Of a DNA stretch of 51,589 nt, positions 15,197-23,888 are shown one piece after another. Source of the DNA: Alphaproteobacteria bacterium (GTDB taxonomy: Bacteria; Pseudomonadota; Alphaproteobacteria; Thalassobaculales; Thalassobaculaceae); assembly GCA_024742275.1 (NCBI GenBank), contig JANSYS010000027.1, forward strand, positions 1-51,589. Direction: 5' to 3'. The notes under the pieces were generated by a model. That model saw only the letters and a program-made list of their open reading frames with translations, did no database searches and was not told the DNA's origin. Every line of letters starts with the position of its first letter. The first letter of the stretch is position 1. A program made the position numbers and the translations under genes.

Positions 15197-16411
15197 ATGA
15201 CCACGGCTGACCTGTTCCTGGACGCGCTCTCCCTGCGCGCCGGCTACAATTCCGCGCTGGTCACGGTCGGCGCCGGATTGCTCGGGGTCGCCGCCGGCGG
15301 GGCGGGCGCCTTCGTTTTCCTGCGCAAACGGGCGCTTGTTTCCGACGCCATCACCCATGCGACTCTGCCGGGTGTGGCACTCGCCTTCATCGTCATGGCC
15401 GCGCTCGGCGGTGACGGCCGCTGGCTGCCGGGGCTGATCTTCGGGTCCGCCGTCTCCGCCGCCATCGGCCTGATCGTCGTGGAGTGGATAGCCGCCCGCA
15501 CCCGCTTGGGCGAGGACGCGGCGATCGGCGCCGTGCTGTCCGTTTTCTTCGGTCTCGGCATCGTGTTGCTGACGGTCATCCAGACGATGAGCCAAGGCAA
15601 ACAGGCCGGACTTGACGGTTTCCTGCTGGGGTCGACCTCCGGGATGCTCGCCGGCGAGGCAGTGCTCATCGCCGCAGCCGGCGGCGTCGCCGTCGCACTG
15701 GTCGTCGCGTTGCGGCGGCCGATGACCATGGTCGCCTTCGACCCTGAACACGCTGCGACCGTCGGCATCGACGTGCGCCGAACGGATCTCGCCATGATGG
15801 GGTTGGCGCTGATCGTCACCGTGATCGGCCTCAAGATCGTCGGCCTGATCCTGATCGTCGCCCTGCTGATCATCCCGCCGGTGACCGCACGGTTTTGGAC
15901 CGACCGGGTTGACCGGCTGATCCTGATCTCGGCCGGCGCCGGAGGACTTGCGAGCTACTCGGGCGCGGCCTTCTCCGCCGCAGCCCGGGACGTCCCCACC
16001 GGACCGGTGATCGTCCTGTTCGCCTTTGCCTTGTTCGTCCTCTCCCTGGCCCTGTCTCCACTACGCGGCGTTCTCGCCTCGGCCCTGCGGCACCGGCGCT
16101 TCCAACACCGGGTCCATCTGCGGCAGGGTCTACTGGCCATGGCCCGTGGAGAAGCGATCTACGACCGGTTGACCCTGCGCATTCTGCGGCGTCGCGGCCT
16201 GATCCGGCGGGACGGGGTCGCCACCCGCGAGGGGCGCGGCGCCGCCGGTCGGGCCCAGCTCGACGAAACCCGTTGGGCCACCGCGCGGCGACTGCGGGCC
16301 GACGATCCGGTTCTGGAGCGCTACGACGGCCTGACACCGATCGACGACGTGCTCACAAGCGATCAGGTCGAGCATCTGGACAGTCTGCTGCCCAAGCCGG
16401 AGTCCACATGA
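15197..16411 (+). CDS. troC: Mn/Zn ABC permease with extra C-terminal cytoplasmic domain
   Basis: Integral membrane subunit of the metal importer. Residues ~1-285 form the usual ABC-3 permease with about eight to nine hydrophobic helices and the GEDAAIGAVLSVFFG and LLIIPPVTARFW motifs. Residues ~286-404 are an additional soluble, Arg-rich domain. Its order (YDRLTLRILRRRGLIRRDG, then TREGRGAAGRAQLDETRW, then TPIDDVLTSDQVEHLDSLLP) resembles the winged-helix and dimerisation segments of DtxR-family repressors. A plain permease of this family is about 280-300 aa. The start follows a 78-nt gap after troB. The second permease begins 10 nt after its stop. The permease assignment is firm; the DtxR likeness is inference. 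Confidence 0.88.
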   Translation: MTTADLFLDALSLRAGYNSALVTVGAGLLGVAAGGAGAFVFLRKRALVSDAITHATLPGVALAFIVMAALGGDGRWLPGLIFGSAVSAAIGLIVVEWIAARTRLGEDAAIGAVLSVFFGLGIVLLTVIQTMSQGKQAGLDGFLLGSTSGMLAGEAVLIAAAGGVAVALVVALRRPMTMVAFDPEHAATVGIDVRRTDLAMMGLALIVTVIGLKIVGLILIVALLIIPPVTARFWTDRVDRLILISAGAGGLASYSGAAFSAAARDVPTGPVIVLFAFALFVLSLALSPLRGVLASALRHRRFQHRVHLRQGLLAMARGEAIYDRLTLRILRRRGLIRRDGVATREGRGAAGRAQLDETRWATARRLRADDPVLERYDGLTPIDDVLTSDQVEHLDSLLPKPEST

Positions 16412-16421
16412 GGGCGCGGGC

Positions 16422-17372
16422 ATGATGGATCTCGGTGTCGACTTCGTGCAGCTCAGCCTCGCGCCGATCGTCATCGGAACGCTGGCTGCCATCGCCTGCG
16501 CGCTGCCCGGAAACTTCCTACTGCTGCGCCGCCAGGCGCTGATCGGCGACGCGATCAGCCATGTGGCCTTGCCCGGCATCGTCGTCGCATTCCTGGTCAC
16601 CGGCACCGTTGCCGCCTGGCCGATGATGATCGGCGCCGCCGGGGCCGCCGTCGTCGCCGTCGCCCTGATAGAGGCGATCAAGCGGCTCGGCCGGGTCGAA
16701 CCGGGGGCGGCCATGGGCGTCGTCTTCACCACCCTGTTCGCCGCCGGCGTATTGCTGCTCGAGCAGTCCGACACCAGCGGCGTTCACATCGACGTCGAGC
16801 ACGCGCTCTACGGCAATCTGGAGAGTCTGATCTGGTTCGACGCAACCGGCTGGAGGTCATTGCTCGATCCGGCCGCTCTGGCCAAGCTCCCGCCGCAGCT
16901 TTTCCGTCTGGCCATCGTTCTGGCCGTGATCGTGGCGTTCATTGCCGCTTTCTGGAAAGAACTGGCGATCTCCACCTTCGATCCGGGATTCGCCGAAACG
17001 GTCGGCATCCGCACCGGAGCTGTCGGCTTCGCCCTCGTCGTGGCCGCGGCGATCGCCGCCGTCGCCGCCTTCGACGCCGTCGGCTCGATCATAGCCATCG
17101 CCATGTTCGTCTGCCCGCCGGCGACGGCGCGGCTGATGACGGACCGGCTAGGGCGTCAGATCGCCTGGAGCGTCCTATTCGCCACCACGTCGGCCGTCGC
17201 CGGCTATGTGTTCGCCGGCTACGGCCCTCTCTGGTTCGGCTCGCCCCATGCCATCAGCGCCGCCGGGATGATCGCGACGGTCTCCGGCCTGCAGCTCGGC
17301 CTCGCCTGCCTTCTAGGACCGCGCCGCAGGCGTGCCGTCCAAGCCGCCGCCGCGTCCCTGCACAACCCGTAG
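16422..17372 (+). CDS. troD: Mn/Zn ABC transporter second permease
   Basis: Second ABC-3 family permease (316 aa), expected to pair with TroC in the inner membrane. Hydrophobic helices run throughout, with the family signatures RRQALIGDAISHVALPGIV near the N-terminus, VEPGAAMGVVFTTLFA in the middle and IAMFVCPPATARLMTDR toward the C-terminus. It lacks the long C-terminal extension seen in TroC. It is the last gene of the operon; a 72-nt gap separates it from argE. The presence of two different permeases follows the TroCD/SitCD arrangement of manganese importers. Confidence 0.9.
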   Translation: MMDLGVDFVQLSLAPIVIGTLAAIACALPGNFLLLRRQALIGDAISHVALPGIVVAFLVTGTVAAWPMMIGAAGAAVVAVALIEAIKRLGRVEPGAAMGVVFTTLFAAGVLLLEQSDTSGVHIDVEHALYGNLESLIWFDATGWRSLLDPAALAKLPPQLFRLAIVLAVIVAFIAAFWKELAISTFDPGFAETVGIRTGAVGFALVVAAAIAAVAAFDAVGSIIAIAMFVCPPATARLMTDRLGRQIAWSVLFATTSAVAGYVFAGYGPLWFGSPHAISAAGMIATVSGLQLGLACLLGPRRRRAVQAAAASLHNP

Positions 17373-17444
17373 TCCCGAATTCGATCTCGCGCCGACCGCC
17401 CGGTCGCGTATATCTGATCCGAAAGCTATAACTAAGGATCCACG

Positions 17445-18623
17445 ATGCCGACCCCGCCCGAGCGTCTCGACCGCGCCATTGCCATGACCGAACGCCTGAT
17501 CGCGTTCGACACCACCTCGCGGAACTCCAACCTGGCGCTGATCGAAGACGTGAAATCCTATCTCGGCGACCTCGGCATCGCCGCGCGGCTGACCTACGAC
17601 GACGACGGCGGCAAGGCGAACCTATGGTGCACCATCGGGCCCGAGGAGCGCGGCGGCATCGTCCTTTCGGGTCACACAGACGTCGTGCCGGTCGACGGCC
17701 AGGAATGGACGACAGATCCGTTCTCCATGGTCCGCAAGGACGGCCGGCTCTACGGCCGCGGCACCTGCGACATGAAGGCGTTTGTCGCCATCGCCCTCTC
17801 CCTCGCGCCGGAAATGGCCGCAGCCAAACTGAACGTGCCGATCCATTTCGCCTTTTCCTATGACGAGGAAGTGGGCTGCATCGGCGTCCAGCGTATCGTC
17901 GACGACGTGGTCGCGAACCTTCCGCTGCCACGCGCCGTCATCGTCGGCGAGCCGACCGAGATGAAGCTGATCGGCGGCAACAAGGGCACCCGGATCTACA
18001 GAACGCGGGTTACCGGTGTTCCAGGTCACTCCAGCGATCCGCGCCACGGCGCCAACGCGGTAACCGCCGCTGCCCGCATGATCTCCTTCATCGAGGATCT
18101 CGGTGACGAGATCGCCGCGAAGCCGCTGCAGGACAGCCCTTTCGATCCGCCCTACACGACGCTGACGGTCGGCGTCATCGAAGGCGGCACCGCCCACAAC
18201 ATCATTCCTGAGTTCTGCGACATCACCTGGGGCATGCGGGTCGTGCCGGACGACGACGCCGACGTCTACGAACAGCGGATCCGCGACTACTGCACCACCG
18301 CGCTCGAACCGAAGCTCAAGGCGGTGGCCCCCCATACCGGTTTCGAGCACCACAAACTGGTCGACTCCGTCGGGCTGCGCCCGGACCACGAATCCGCCGC
18401 CGAGACACTGGTCCGCCAGCTCACGGGCCTCAATCGGTCAAGCGTCGTCTCCTTCGGCACCGAGGCCGGAACCTTCCAGCGCGCCGGTATGCCGGCGGTC
18501 ATCTTCGGTCCCGGGAGCATCGACCAGGCGCACAAGGCCGACGAGTTCATCGCGATCGACCAGATCTCCCAATGCGTCGACTTCATGGTCGACCTGATCG
18601 AATGGGCCAAAACGGCCGAATAG
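17445..18623 (+). CDS. argE: Acetylornithine deacetylase (ArgE, M20 family)
   Basis: Zinc-dependent hydrolase that removes acetate from N2-acetylornithine in arginine synthesis. The 392-aa length is normal. Active-site groups are in place: His in LSGHTDVVPVDG, bridging Asp in GRGTCDMKAF, general-base Glu and ligand Glu in SYDEEVGC, VGEPTEMKLIGG, and the last ligand His in DQAHKADEF. PGHSSDPRHGANAV marks the dimerisation (lid) domain. AAGGA precedes the ATG at good spacing. A hydrolase gene follows after 30 nt and probably shares the transcript. Alternative M20 substrates (succinyl-diaminopimelate, other acyl-amino acids) are less likely from the motif wording but not excluded. Confidence 0.88.
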   Translation: MPTPPERLDRAIAMTERLIAFDTTSRNSNLALIEDVKSYLGDLGIAARLTYDDDGGKANLWCTIGPEERGGIVLSGHTDVVPVDGQEWTTDPFSMVRKDGRLYGRGTCDMKAFVAIALSLAPEMAAAKLNVPIHFAFSYDEEVGCIGVQRIVDDVVANLPLPRAVIVGEPTEMKLIGGNKGTRIYRTRVTGVPGHSSDPRHGANAVTAAARMISFIEDLGDEIAAKPLQDSPFDPPYTTLTVGVIEGGTAHNIIPEFCDITWGMRVVPDDDADVYEQRIRDYCTTALEPKLKAVAPHTGFEHHKLVDSVGLRPDHESAAETLVRQLTGLNRSSVVSFGTEAGTFQRAGMPAVIFGPGSIDQAHKADEFIAIDQISQCVDFMVDLIEWAKTAE

Positions 18624-18653
18624 GCTGGCGCCGGACCGACCCGAGGAGCCCCC

Positions 18654-20645
18654 ATGACCGAGCGCATGTTCACGACCCTAGAGAACGAGTGGATTACGCT
18701 GAAGGACGGGACCCGGCTGGCCGCCCGAATCTGGATGCCAGAGGGATCGAACAGCGATCCCGTGCCGGCGGTTCTGGAGTACCTGCCCTACCGCAAGCGC
18801 AACGGCACCGCCCCGCGCGACGAATCCACCTATCCGGTTTTCGCCGCCGCCGGGATCGCCGGGGTTCGGGTGGACATCCGGGGCTCGGGAGAGTCGGAGG
18901 GTGTAATCGACGGCGAATACACCGAGCGCGAGCTGTCCGACGCCTGCGAGGTGATCGACTGGATCGCGGCTCAGCCCTGGTCGAACGGCAACGTCGGCAT
19001 GATGGGAATCTCCTGGGGCGGCTTCAATTGCCTGCAGGTGGCGGCCCTCAAGCCGCCGGCCCTGAAGGCGGTGATATCGATCGCCTCCTCGGTCGACCGC
19101 TACAACGACGATATCCACTACAAAGATGGCTGCCATCTCTCGGCCCATCTCTCCTGGGCGGCGACCATGCTCGCCTACCAGTCGCGCTCGCCGGACCCGG
19201 CGATCGTCGGTGAGCGCTGGCGGGAGATGTGGCTGAAGAGGCTGGAGGGCGAACCGTTCATGATGGAGGAATGGCTGGCACACCAGCGCCGCGACGCCTT
19301 CTGGAAGCATGGCTCCATCGGCGAGGATTTCGCCTCCTTTCCGGTTCCCGCCCTGATGATCGCCGGCTGGGCCGACGGCTACCGCACCACGCCGTTCAAG
19401 GCGGTGGAGGGCATGCCGGACGAGGCCAAGGCGCTGGTAGGGCCCTGGATCCACAAGTACCCGCATTTCGCCTGGCCAAAGCCCCGCGCCGATTTCCACG
19501 GCGAGGCGATCCGCTGGTGGAACCGCTGGCTGCGCGACGAGCCGAACGGCGCGGAGAATACGCCGCAGATGCGGGCCTTCATGCTAGATGGACCGAAGCC
19601 GGCGCGCTGGCGCGACCGCGATCCGGGCTTCTGGATCGCCAAGCAGGAGTGGTCGAAGCCGGAGACCTGGATGCTCGGGATCGATGCCCATGGCCATCTC
19701 GGCGACACGCCCAGCACTACTGCCCCTCCGCTGACACTGCGGTCACCGCTGGATACCGGGACCGGTTCGGGTGAGTGGTTCACGCTGAAGCCGGATGCCG
19801 AGATGGCCGGCGACCAGCGCGGCGACGATATGGGCTCTCTGACCTTCGACACGGCGGAGCTGGAGGAGGAGATCCTGTTGCTCGGCAGAGCCTCGCTCTC
19901 CCTCACCCTCTCCAGCGACGCGCCGCTGGCCAATCTCTGCGCCCGGTTGGTCGACCTGCATCCGGACGGCACAGCGACCCGCATCGCCTTCGGCGTTCTC
20001 AACCTCGCCCATCGCGACGGCAACGAAGGCCCGACGCCGCTCGCGCCGGGAGAGCCGACGGAGATCGCCATAACCCTGGACGCCTGCGGCTACCGGCTGG
20101 CGCCGCGACACCGGCTGCGGCTGTCCCTGTCCAGCGCCTACTGGCCGACGATCCTGCCGCCGCCCTATGACGCGACCCTGACCATCGAGCCGACCTCCCT
20201 GCGCCTCGCCCTGCCGCTGCTGGGCGACCACGAGCGGATCGAGGTGGCGGAACCGCAGAACGAAAACCCGCTACCTCCATACGAGGCGCTAACCGACGGC
20301 CATGCCGCACGGGAGATCCGCCGGAACCTTACAACCGGGGTGACGGAACACCGGGTCTCAGAGGATTCCGGACTGATTCGGCATCCCGACAACGGGCTGG
20401 TCACGCGCGAGACCCGGGACGAGGTGTGGAGCATCCGCGACGGCGATCCACTGTCGGCCAGCGGTCGGATCGAACGTGTCTGCATCACCGGGCGCGACGA
20501 GGTGGAAGCGAAAACCGTCAGCACCTGCGCGCTGTCCTGCACAGCCGACAACTGGCGGGTGGAAGCGCGGGTGGAAGCCTTCGAGAACGGCGAGCGGATC
20601 TTCAACAAGACCTTCGCCCAGACCATCCCGCGGGACATGATGTGA
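18654..20645 (+). CDS. CocE/NonD-family hydrolase (X-Pro dipeptidyl-peptidase fold)
   Basis: Serine hydrolase of the S15/CocE group (663 aa). The alpha/beta-hydrolase domain has the nucleophile Ser in MGISWGGFNC, the acid Asp in IAGWADGYRTTP and the catalytic His in VGPWIHKYPHFAWP. The C-terminal third is the jelly-roll domain typical of the group (RASLSLTLSSDAPLAN onward). GAGGAG precedes the ATG. There is no signal peptide, so it should be cytoplasmic. Members cleave acyl esters, amides or X-Pro peptides, and the natural substrate cannot be told. It lies 30 nt after argE, so the two may act on related N-acyl substrates; that is only inference from position. Confidence 0.88.
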   Translation: MTERMFTTLENEWITLKDGTRLAARIWMPEGSNSDPVPAVLEYLPYRKRNGTAPRDESTYPVFAAAGIAGVRVDIRGSGESEGVIDGEYTERELSDACEVIDWIAAQPWSNGNVGMMGISWGGFNCLQVAALKPPALKAVISIASSVDRYNDDIHYKDGCHLSAHLSWAATMLAYQSRSPDPAIVGERWREMWLKRLEGEPFMMEEWLAHQRRDAFWKHGSIGEDFASFPVPALMIAGWADGYRTTPFKAVEGMPDEAKALVGPWIHKYPHFAWPKPRADFHGEAIRWWNRWLRDEPNGAENTPQMRAFMLDGPKPARWRDRDPGFWIAKQEWSKPETWMLGIDAHGHLGDTPSTTAPPLTLRSPLDTGTGSGEWFTLKPDAEMAGDQRGDDMGSLTFDTAELEEEILLLGRASLSLTLSSDAPLANLCARLVDLHPDGTATRIAFGVLNLAHRDGNEGPTPLAPGEPTEIAITLDACGYRLAPRHRLRLSLSSAYWPTILPPPYDATLTIEPTSLRLALPLLGDHERIEVAEPQNENPLPPYEALTDGHAAREIRRNLTTGVTEHRVSEDSGLIRHPDNGLVTRETRDEVWSIRDGDPLSASGRIERVCITGRDEVEAKTVSTCALSCTADNWRVEARVEAFENGERIFNKTFAQTIPRDMM

Positions 20646-20692
20646 GGAGGTCGGCGAGATGACAGAGGCTCCCGCCCCGACCGTCCGGCGGC

Positions 20693-21130
20693 TCAACCGG
20701 CTTTGATCGCCTCCATCGCGGCGCGGGCCTTGTTGGGGATTGGCGCCGACATGTTCGTCGCCCGGTCGACATAGACATGGACGAAGTGCCCGAAGGCGCA
20801 GATCGCCTCCTGGCCCTTCCTGAACAACCCGACCTCGTAAGTGACCGAAGAATTGCCGATCCGGGCGACCCGGATACCAGCCTCGACGACGTCCGGGAAG
20901 GCGATCGGCCTCTTGTAGGTGCATCGGGTCTCCACCACGAAACCGACGGTCTCGCCGTGGAGGTAGTCCAGCCCGCCGTTCTCGATCAGGTACCGGTTCA
21001 CCACGGTATCGAAATACGAATAATACTCGACGTTGTTCACATGTCCGTAGACGTCGTTGTCCATCCAGCGGGTCTGGATCTCGAGGAAATGCCGGTAGTC
21101 GGTCCGTGTCGGCTCGGTCTCGCCGGTCAT
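20693..21130 (-). CDS. Hotdog-fold acyl-CoA thioesterase (4HBT type)
   Basis: Small cytoplasmic thioesterase (145 aa) that should hydrolyse an acyl-CoA. The 4-hydroxybenzoyl-CoA thioesterase motif is present near residue 25: RWMDNDVYGHVNNVEYYSYF, with the catalytic Asp and the His of GHVNN. ETRCTYKRPIAFPDVVEAG is the second conserved strand. The start codon overlaps the stop of the hydrolase gene upstream as ATGA, so the two are translationally coupled. It is the last gene of the metY operon. The acyl group recognised is unknown. Confidence 0.88.
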   Translation of the reverse strand: MTGETEPTRTDYRHFLEIQTRWMDNDVYGHVNNVEYYSYFDTVVNRYLIENGGLDYLHGETVGFVVETRCTYKRPIAFPDVVEAGIRVARIGNSSVTYEVGLFRKGQEAICAFGHFVHVYVDRATNMSAPIPNKARAAMEAIKAG

Positions 21131-21930
21131 GCCGCGACTCCGTCGAGGAAGTCCCGCAAGGCGTCCAGGGTCTCGTCGGGGCGCTCGATCGACATCATGT
21201 GACCGGTGGCCGGCAGCACGGCGAGGCGGGCGTCAGGAAAGGCGCCGGCCATGTCCTTCGCGCCCTTGAGCGGCGCCATCCGGTCGTCGTCACCTGCCAG
21301 AATCAGCACCGGGCAAGCGACCTTTGCAGCCGCTTCCTTCGCGCCGGCGTAGTCGTTCGACGCCTTGAGATCGACGCCAAGAGCTCCGCGAAGGCCACGC
21401 TCGAGCGTCCGCAGCCCCGCACCCGGCATCCAGGCGCCCGGTGCACGGTTGCCGCCGATCTGCGCCGGACGGCCGAAGCCCCAGCCGATCATCGCCTCCA
21501 CGGCCCCATGGTCGCCCCGATCGGCCGCCCCCTGCAGCGCCGGATTAACCGGCATCGCCGCCGCCGCGCCCAGCATCATCAGCGCCAGAGCCTGATCCCC
21601 GGCTCGCGCCGCCGCCTCCAACGCGATCAACGCGCCCAACGAGTGGCCCGCCACCGCGAACCTCTGAGCACCCGCCGCCGAGACCGCTTCGCGGACCCAG
21701 TCGGCCATAGCCGGGACGTCCGGCAAGGCGGGGCCGGCACTCCCGCCATGGCCCGGCAGGTCGACCGCCAGCACGGACCAACCGTGATGGGCGAAGTACC
21801 GGGTCTGCAGGGTCCAAACCGTATGGTCCATCCCGGCTCCGTGGACGAACACCAGCGCGGGGCGTGTGGGATCGAACGGGCGGCCGCCGGTGGCGGCGAA
21901 GGCCTCGCGTCCGTCGACATTCAGTTTCAT
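21127..21930 (-). CDS. Alpha/beta hydrolase
   Basis: Cytoplasmic alpha/beta-hydrolase fold enzyme (267 aa). Oxyanion-hole region VFVHGAGMDHTVW, nucleophile elbow VAGHSLGALIALE with Ser, acid Asp in LILAGDDDRMAP and His in PATGHMMSIERP are all present. The ATG at 21930 overlaps the metY stop by 4 nt (ATGA) and its own stop overlaps the thioesterase start in the same way. The three genes therefore form a tightly coupled operon. No substrate is implied by the sequence. Because the first gene acts on O-acetylhomoserine, an esterase acting on a related ester is one possibility, offered as inference. Confidence 0.88.
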   Translation of the reverse strand: MKLNVDGREAFAATGGRPFDPTRPALVFVHGAGMDHTVWTLQTRYFAHHGWSVLAVDLPGHGGSAGPALPDVPAMADWVREAVSAAGAQRFAVAGHSLGALIALEAAARAGDQALALMMLGAAAAMPVNPALQGAADRGDHGAVEAMIGWGFGRPAQIGGNRAPGAWMPGAGLRTLERGLRGALGVDLKASNDYAGAKEAAAKVACPVLILAGDDDRMAPLKGAKDMAGAFPDARLAVLPATGHMMSIERPDETLDALRDFLDGVAA

Positions 21931-23258
21931 GCCCCGGCGGCTCCTGCGAGTTTGACAGGGGTGGCCCGCGCCGCCGCGCGCAGCGCCTGCTTCAGATCCT
22001 CGATCAGGTCCTTTGAATCCTCCAGTCCGACCGACAGCCGCACGAGGTCCTCGCTCAAACCGGCGGCCTTCATGGTCTCGGCGTCGAGCTGCTGATGGGT
22101 AGTGCTGGCCGGATGCAGGACGAGCGACTTGGCGTCGCCCACATTGGCGAGGTGCGACCACAGACGCAGCCGCTCGATGAAGATCCGACCGGCCTCGCGC
22201 CCTCCCTTGATGCCGAAGGCGATCATCGACCCGGCGCCCTTGGGCAACAGCCTGGCCGCAACGGCGTGGTCGGGATGATCCTCCAACTCCGGATAGGCCA
22301 CCCAGGCGACATCGTCTGCCTCCTTCAGGAAGGCGACGACCGCCCGGGCGTTCGCGACGTGGCGGTCCATGCGCAACGGCAAGGTCTCGACGCCCTGGAG
22401 GATGTGGAATGCGTTCGCCGGACTCATGCAGGCACCGAAATCGCGCAGCCCCTCGGCGCGAGCACGCATCAGCAAGGCCTGGGGTCCGTATTCCTCCGCG
22501 AAATCAAGGCCGTGATAGCCGGCATAGGGCTCGGTCAGGGTCGGGAACTTTCCGGACGCCTCCCAGTCGAAGGTGCCGCCGTCGACCAGAATGCCGCCGA
22601 GCGCCACCCCGTGACCGCCGAGCCATTTCGTCGCCGAATGCATCACCAGATCGGCGCCATGGTCGATCGGCCGGCAGAGATGCGGCGTGGCGAAGGTACT
22701 GTCGACCATCAGGGGAATGCCGGCCTCGTGAGCGATCTCGGCCATGGCGGCGATGTCCATAACCTCAAGACCCGGATTGCCGATGGTCTCGCCGAAGATC
22801 AGCCGCGTCTCGGGGCGGATGGCCTTGCGGAAGCCGTCCAGGTCGCGCGGATGGACCTTGCTGGTCTCGATGCCGAAACGGGGCAGCGTGTGGCTGAACA
22901 GGTTGTGGCTGCCGCCGTAGAGCGCCGACGAGGACACGATATGCCCACCCTGCCCCATGAGCGTGCTGATCGCCAGAAACAGAGCCGCATGCCCGCTCGA
23001 TGTGGCGACGGCGCCGACACCGCCCTCCAGGGCCGCGACCCGTTCCTCCAACACCGCAACGGTCGGATTGGAGATGCGCGAGTAGATATGACCGGCGCGC
23101 TCCAGATTGAAGAGCGAAGCTGCATGGTCCACGTCGCGGAAGACGTAGGAAGTGGTCTGGTAGATCGGTACGGCGCGGGCGCCGGTTGCCGGATCCGGCT
23201 GCTGACCCGCATGCAGGCTCAGCGTGTCGAAGCCGAAGACGTTTCCGTCGGAACTCAT
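21927..23258 (-). CDS. metY: O-acetylhomoserine aminocarboxypropyltransferase (sulfhydrylase)
   Basis: PLP-dependent Cys/Met-metabolism enzyme (443 aa) that makes homocysteine from O-acetylhomoserine and sulfide. The PLP lysine is in [30 protein letters not shown], the long insert around [18 protein letters not shown] and [11 protein letters not shown] are typical of the MetY branch rather than the shorter MetB/MetZ. ATG at 23258 follows GGGGA. It heads a three-gene operon with ATGA overlaps. A candidate promoter at about 23476-23504 would give a leader of roughly 210 nt with a very stable GC hairpin, which hints at control at the RNA level. I could not match the leader to a SAM riboswitch by eye. 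Confidence 0.92.
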   Translation of the reverse strand: MSSDGNVFGFDTLSLHAGQQPDPATGARAVPIYQTTSYVFRDVDHAASLFNLERAGHIYSRISNPTVAVLEERVAALEGGVGAVATSSGHAALFLAISTLMGQGGHIVSSSALYGGSHNLFSHTLPRFGIETSKVHPRDLDGFRKAIRPETRLIFGETIGNPGLEVMDIAAMAEIAHEAGIPLMVDSTFATPHLCRPIDHGADLVMHSATKWLGGHGVALGGILVDGGTFDWEASGKFPTLTEPYAGYHGLDFAEEYGPQALLMRARAEGLRDFGACMSPANAFHILQGVETLPLRMDRHVANARAVVAFLKEADDVAWVAYPELEDHPDHAVAARLLPKGAGSMIAFGIKGGREAGRIFIERLRLWSHLANVGDAKSLVLHPASTTHQQLDAETMKAAGLSEDLVRLSVGLEDSKDLIEDLKQALRAAARATPVKLAGAAGA

Positions 23259-23404
23259 CGCATCAGGTCCCCGATTTGGATTTTTCCCTATCCGACATGG
23301 TCGGTGGTGCCAACCGACATGCGGAAGCAGTCTAACGAGGACCGCGGCGGTCGTCCCGTTCGAGTGTCGACGGGTAGGGGTGACCCGGGCCCCAGATACG
23401 GTTA

Positions 23405-23428
23405 CGGGGCCGCGCAAGCGCGGCCCCG
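23405..23428 (-). terminator. Perfect 11-bp GC hairpin in the metY leader
   Basis: CGGGGCCGCGC and GCGCGGCCCCG form a perfect inverted repeat with a minimal loop, between the DUF1192 gene and metY. There is no T tract on either strand. It may end the DUF1192 transcript or act as part of a leader structure for metY. Confidence 0.5.
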
Positions 23429-23475
23429 CCCGATTTCTACGCTGTGAGCTCCCTGCCCAACTTGTTCAACACGGG

Positions 23476-23504
23476 ACGCTATCGACGCGCCACGGCCGCG
23501 TCAA
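23476..23504 (-). promoter_or_regulatory. Candidate metY promoter
   Basis: On the minus strand TTGACG (23504-23499) and TAGCGT (23481-23476) are spaced 17 nt. Transcription from here would include the GC hairpin and about 210 nt of leader before metY. The -10 box is a poor match. Confidence 0.35.
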
Positions 23505-23562
23505 GCACGTTGATATGCGCAAAACCGAGCGCATAGATAATGTTTCAAAATCGACATCTCCG

Positions 23563-23748
23563 TCAGGATTTGAACAGCGCGTTCGCCGCGTCCGCGACCC
23601 CTTTCTTACGGTCGATCATGTCGCGCGCGCGTTGGATCTCTGCTTCCATCGCCTGGATGTAGTCTTCAAGGTCTTCGATGTTCCAAGTCGAGAGATCCCG
23701 GGGCTTCTTCGGACGTTTGCCCGGCTCCAGCTCTTCAAGGTCGACCAT
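23563..23748 (-). CDS. DUF1192 family protein
   Basis: Small soluble protein (61 aa) of the alphaproteobacterial DUF1192 family. It starts MVDLEELEPGKRPKKPRDLS and continues with an amphipathic helix, IEDLEDYIQAMEAEIQRARD, likely a short coiled coil, ending KKGVADAANALFKS. The start is fixed by a near-perfect Shine-Dalgarno, AGGAGGTGA, immediately upstream, so it may be strongly translated. It is divergent from trcR, with both promoters in the same short gap. No function is known for the family. The neighbourhood only suggests that it is expressed alongside a cell-cycle regulator. Confidence 0.85.
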   Translation of the reverse strand: MVDLEELEPGKRPKKPRDLSTWNIEDLEDYIQAMEAEIQRARDMIDRKKGVADAANALFKS

Positions 23749-23784
23749 GGTCACCTCCTGAGGTCGCACATCTGCACAATGCGT

Positions 23785-23814
23785 TTGCTTGTCGCGGTCC
23801 GGTCTCTATATAAG
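23785..23814 (+). promoter_or_regulatory. Candidate promoter of trcR
   Basis: TTGCTT (23785-23790) and TATAAG (23809-23814) are 18 nt apart, with the expected transcript start about 68 nt before the trcR ATG. The -10 box equals that proposed for folE. Confidence 0.5.
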
Positions 23815-23888
23815 GTCCGAAATCCGTAACAACTACGCCATGCAACCTGCTCACGCGGGAAGAACCCGACGACGAGGGAGAGAGTATC

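Noticed and set aside
14204..15751. 515-codon minus-strand ORF
   Set aside because: Antisense to troA-troB-troC, which have full motifs; composition is that of a shadow frame.
22095..23447. 450-codon plus-strand ORF
   Set aside because: Antisense to metY; no recognisable domain.
23259..23475. SAM-I or SAM-II riboswitch before metY
   Set aside because: The conserved cores of these classes could not be found; only unassigned hairpins are supported.
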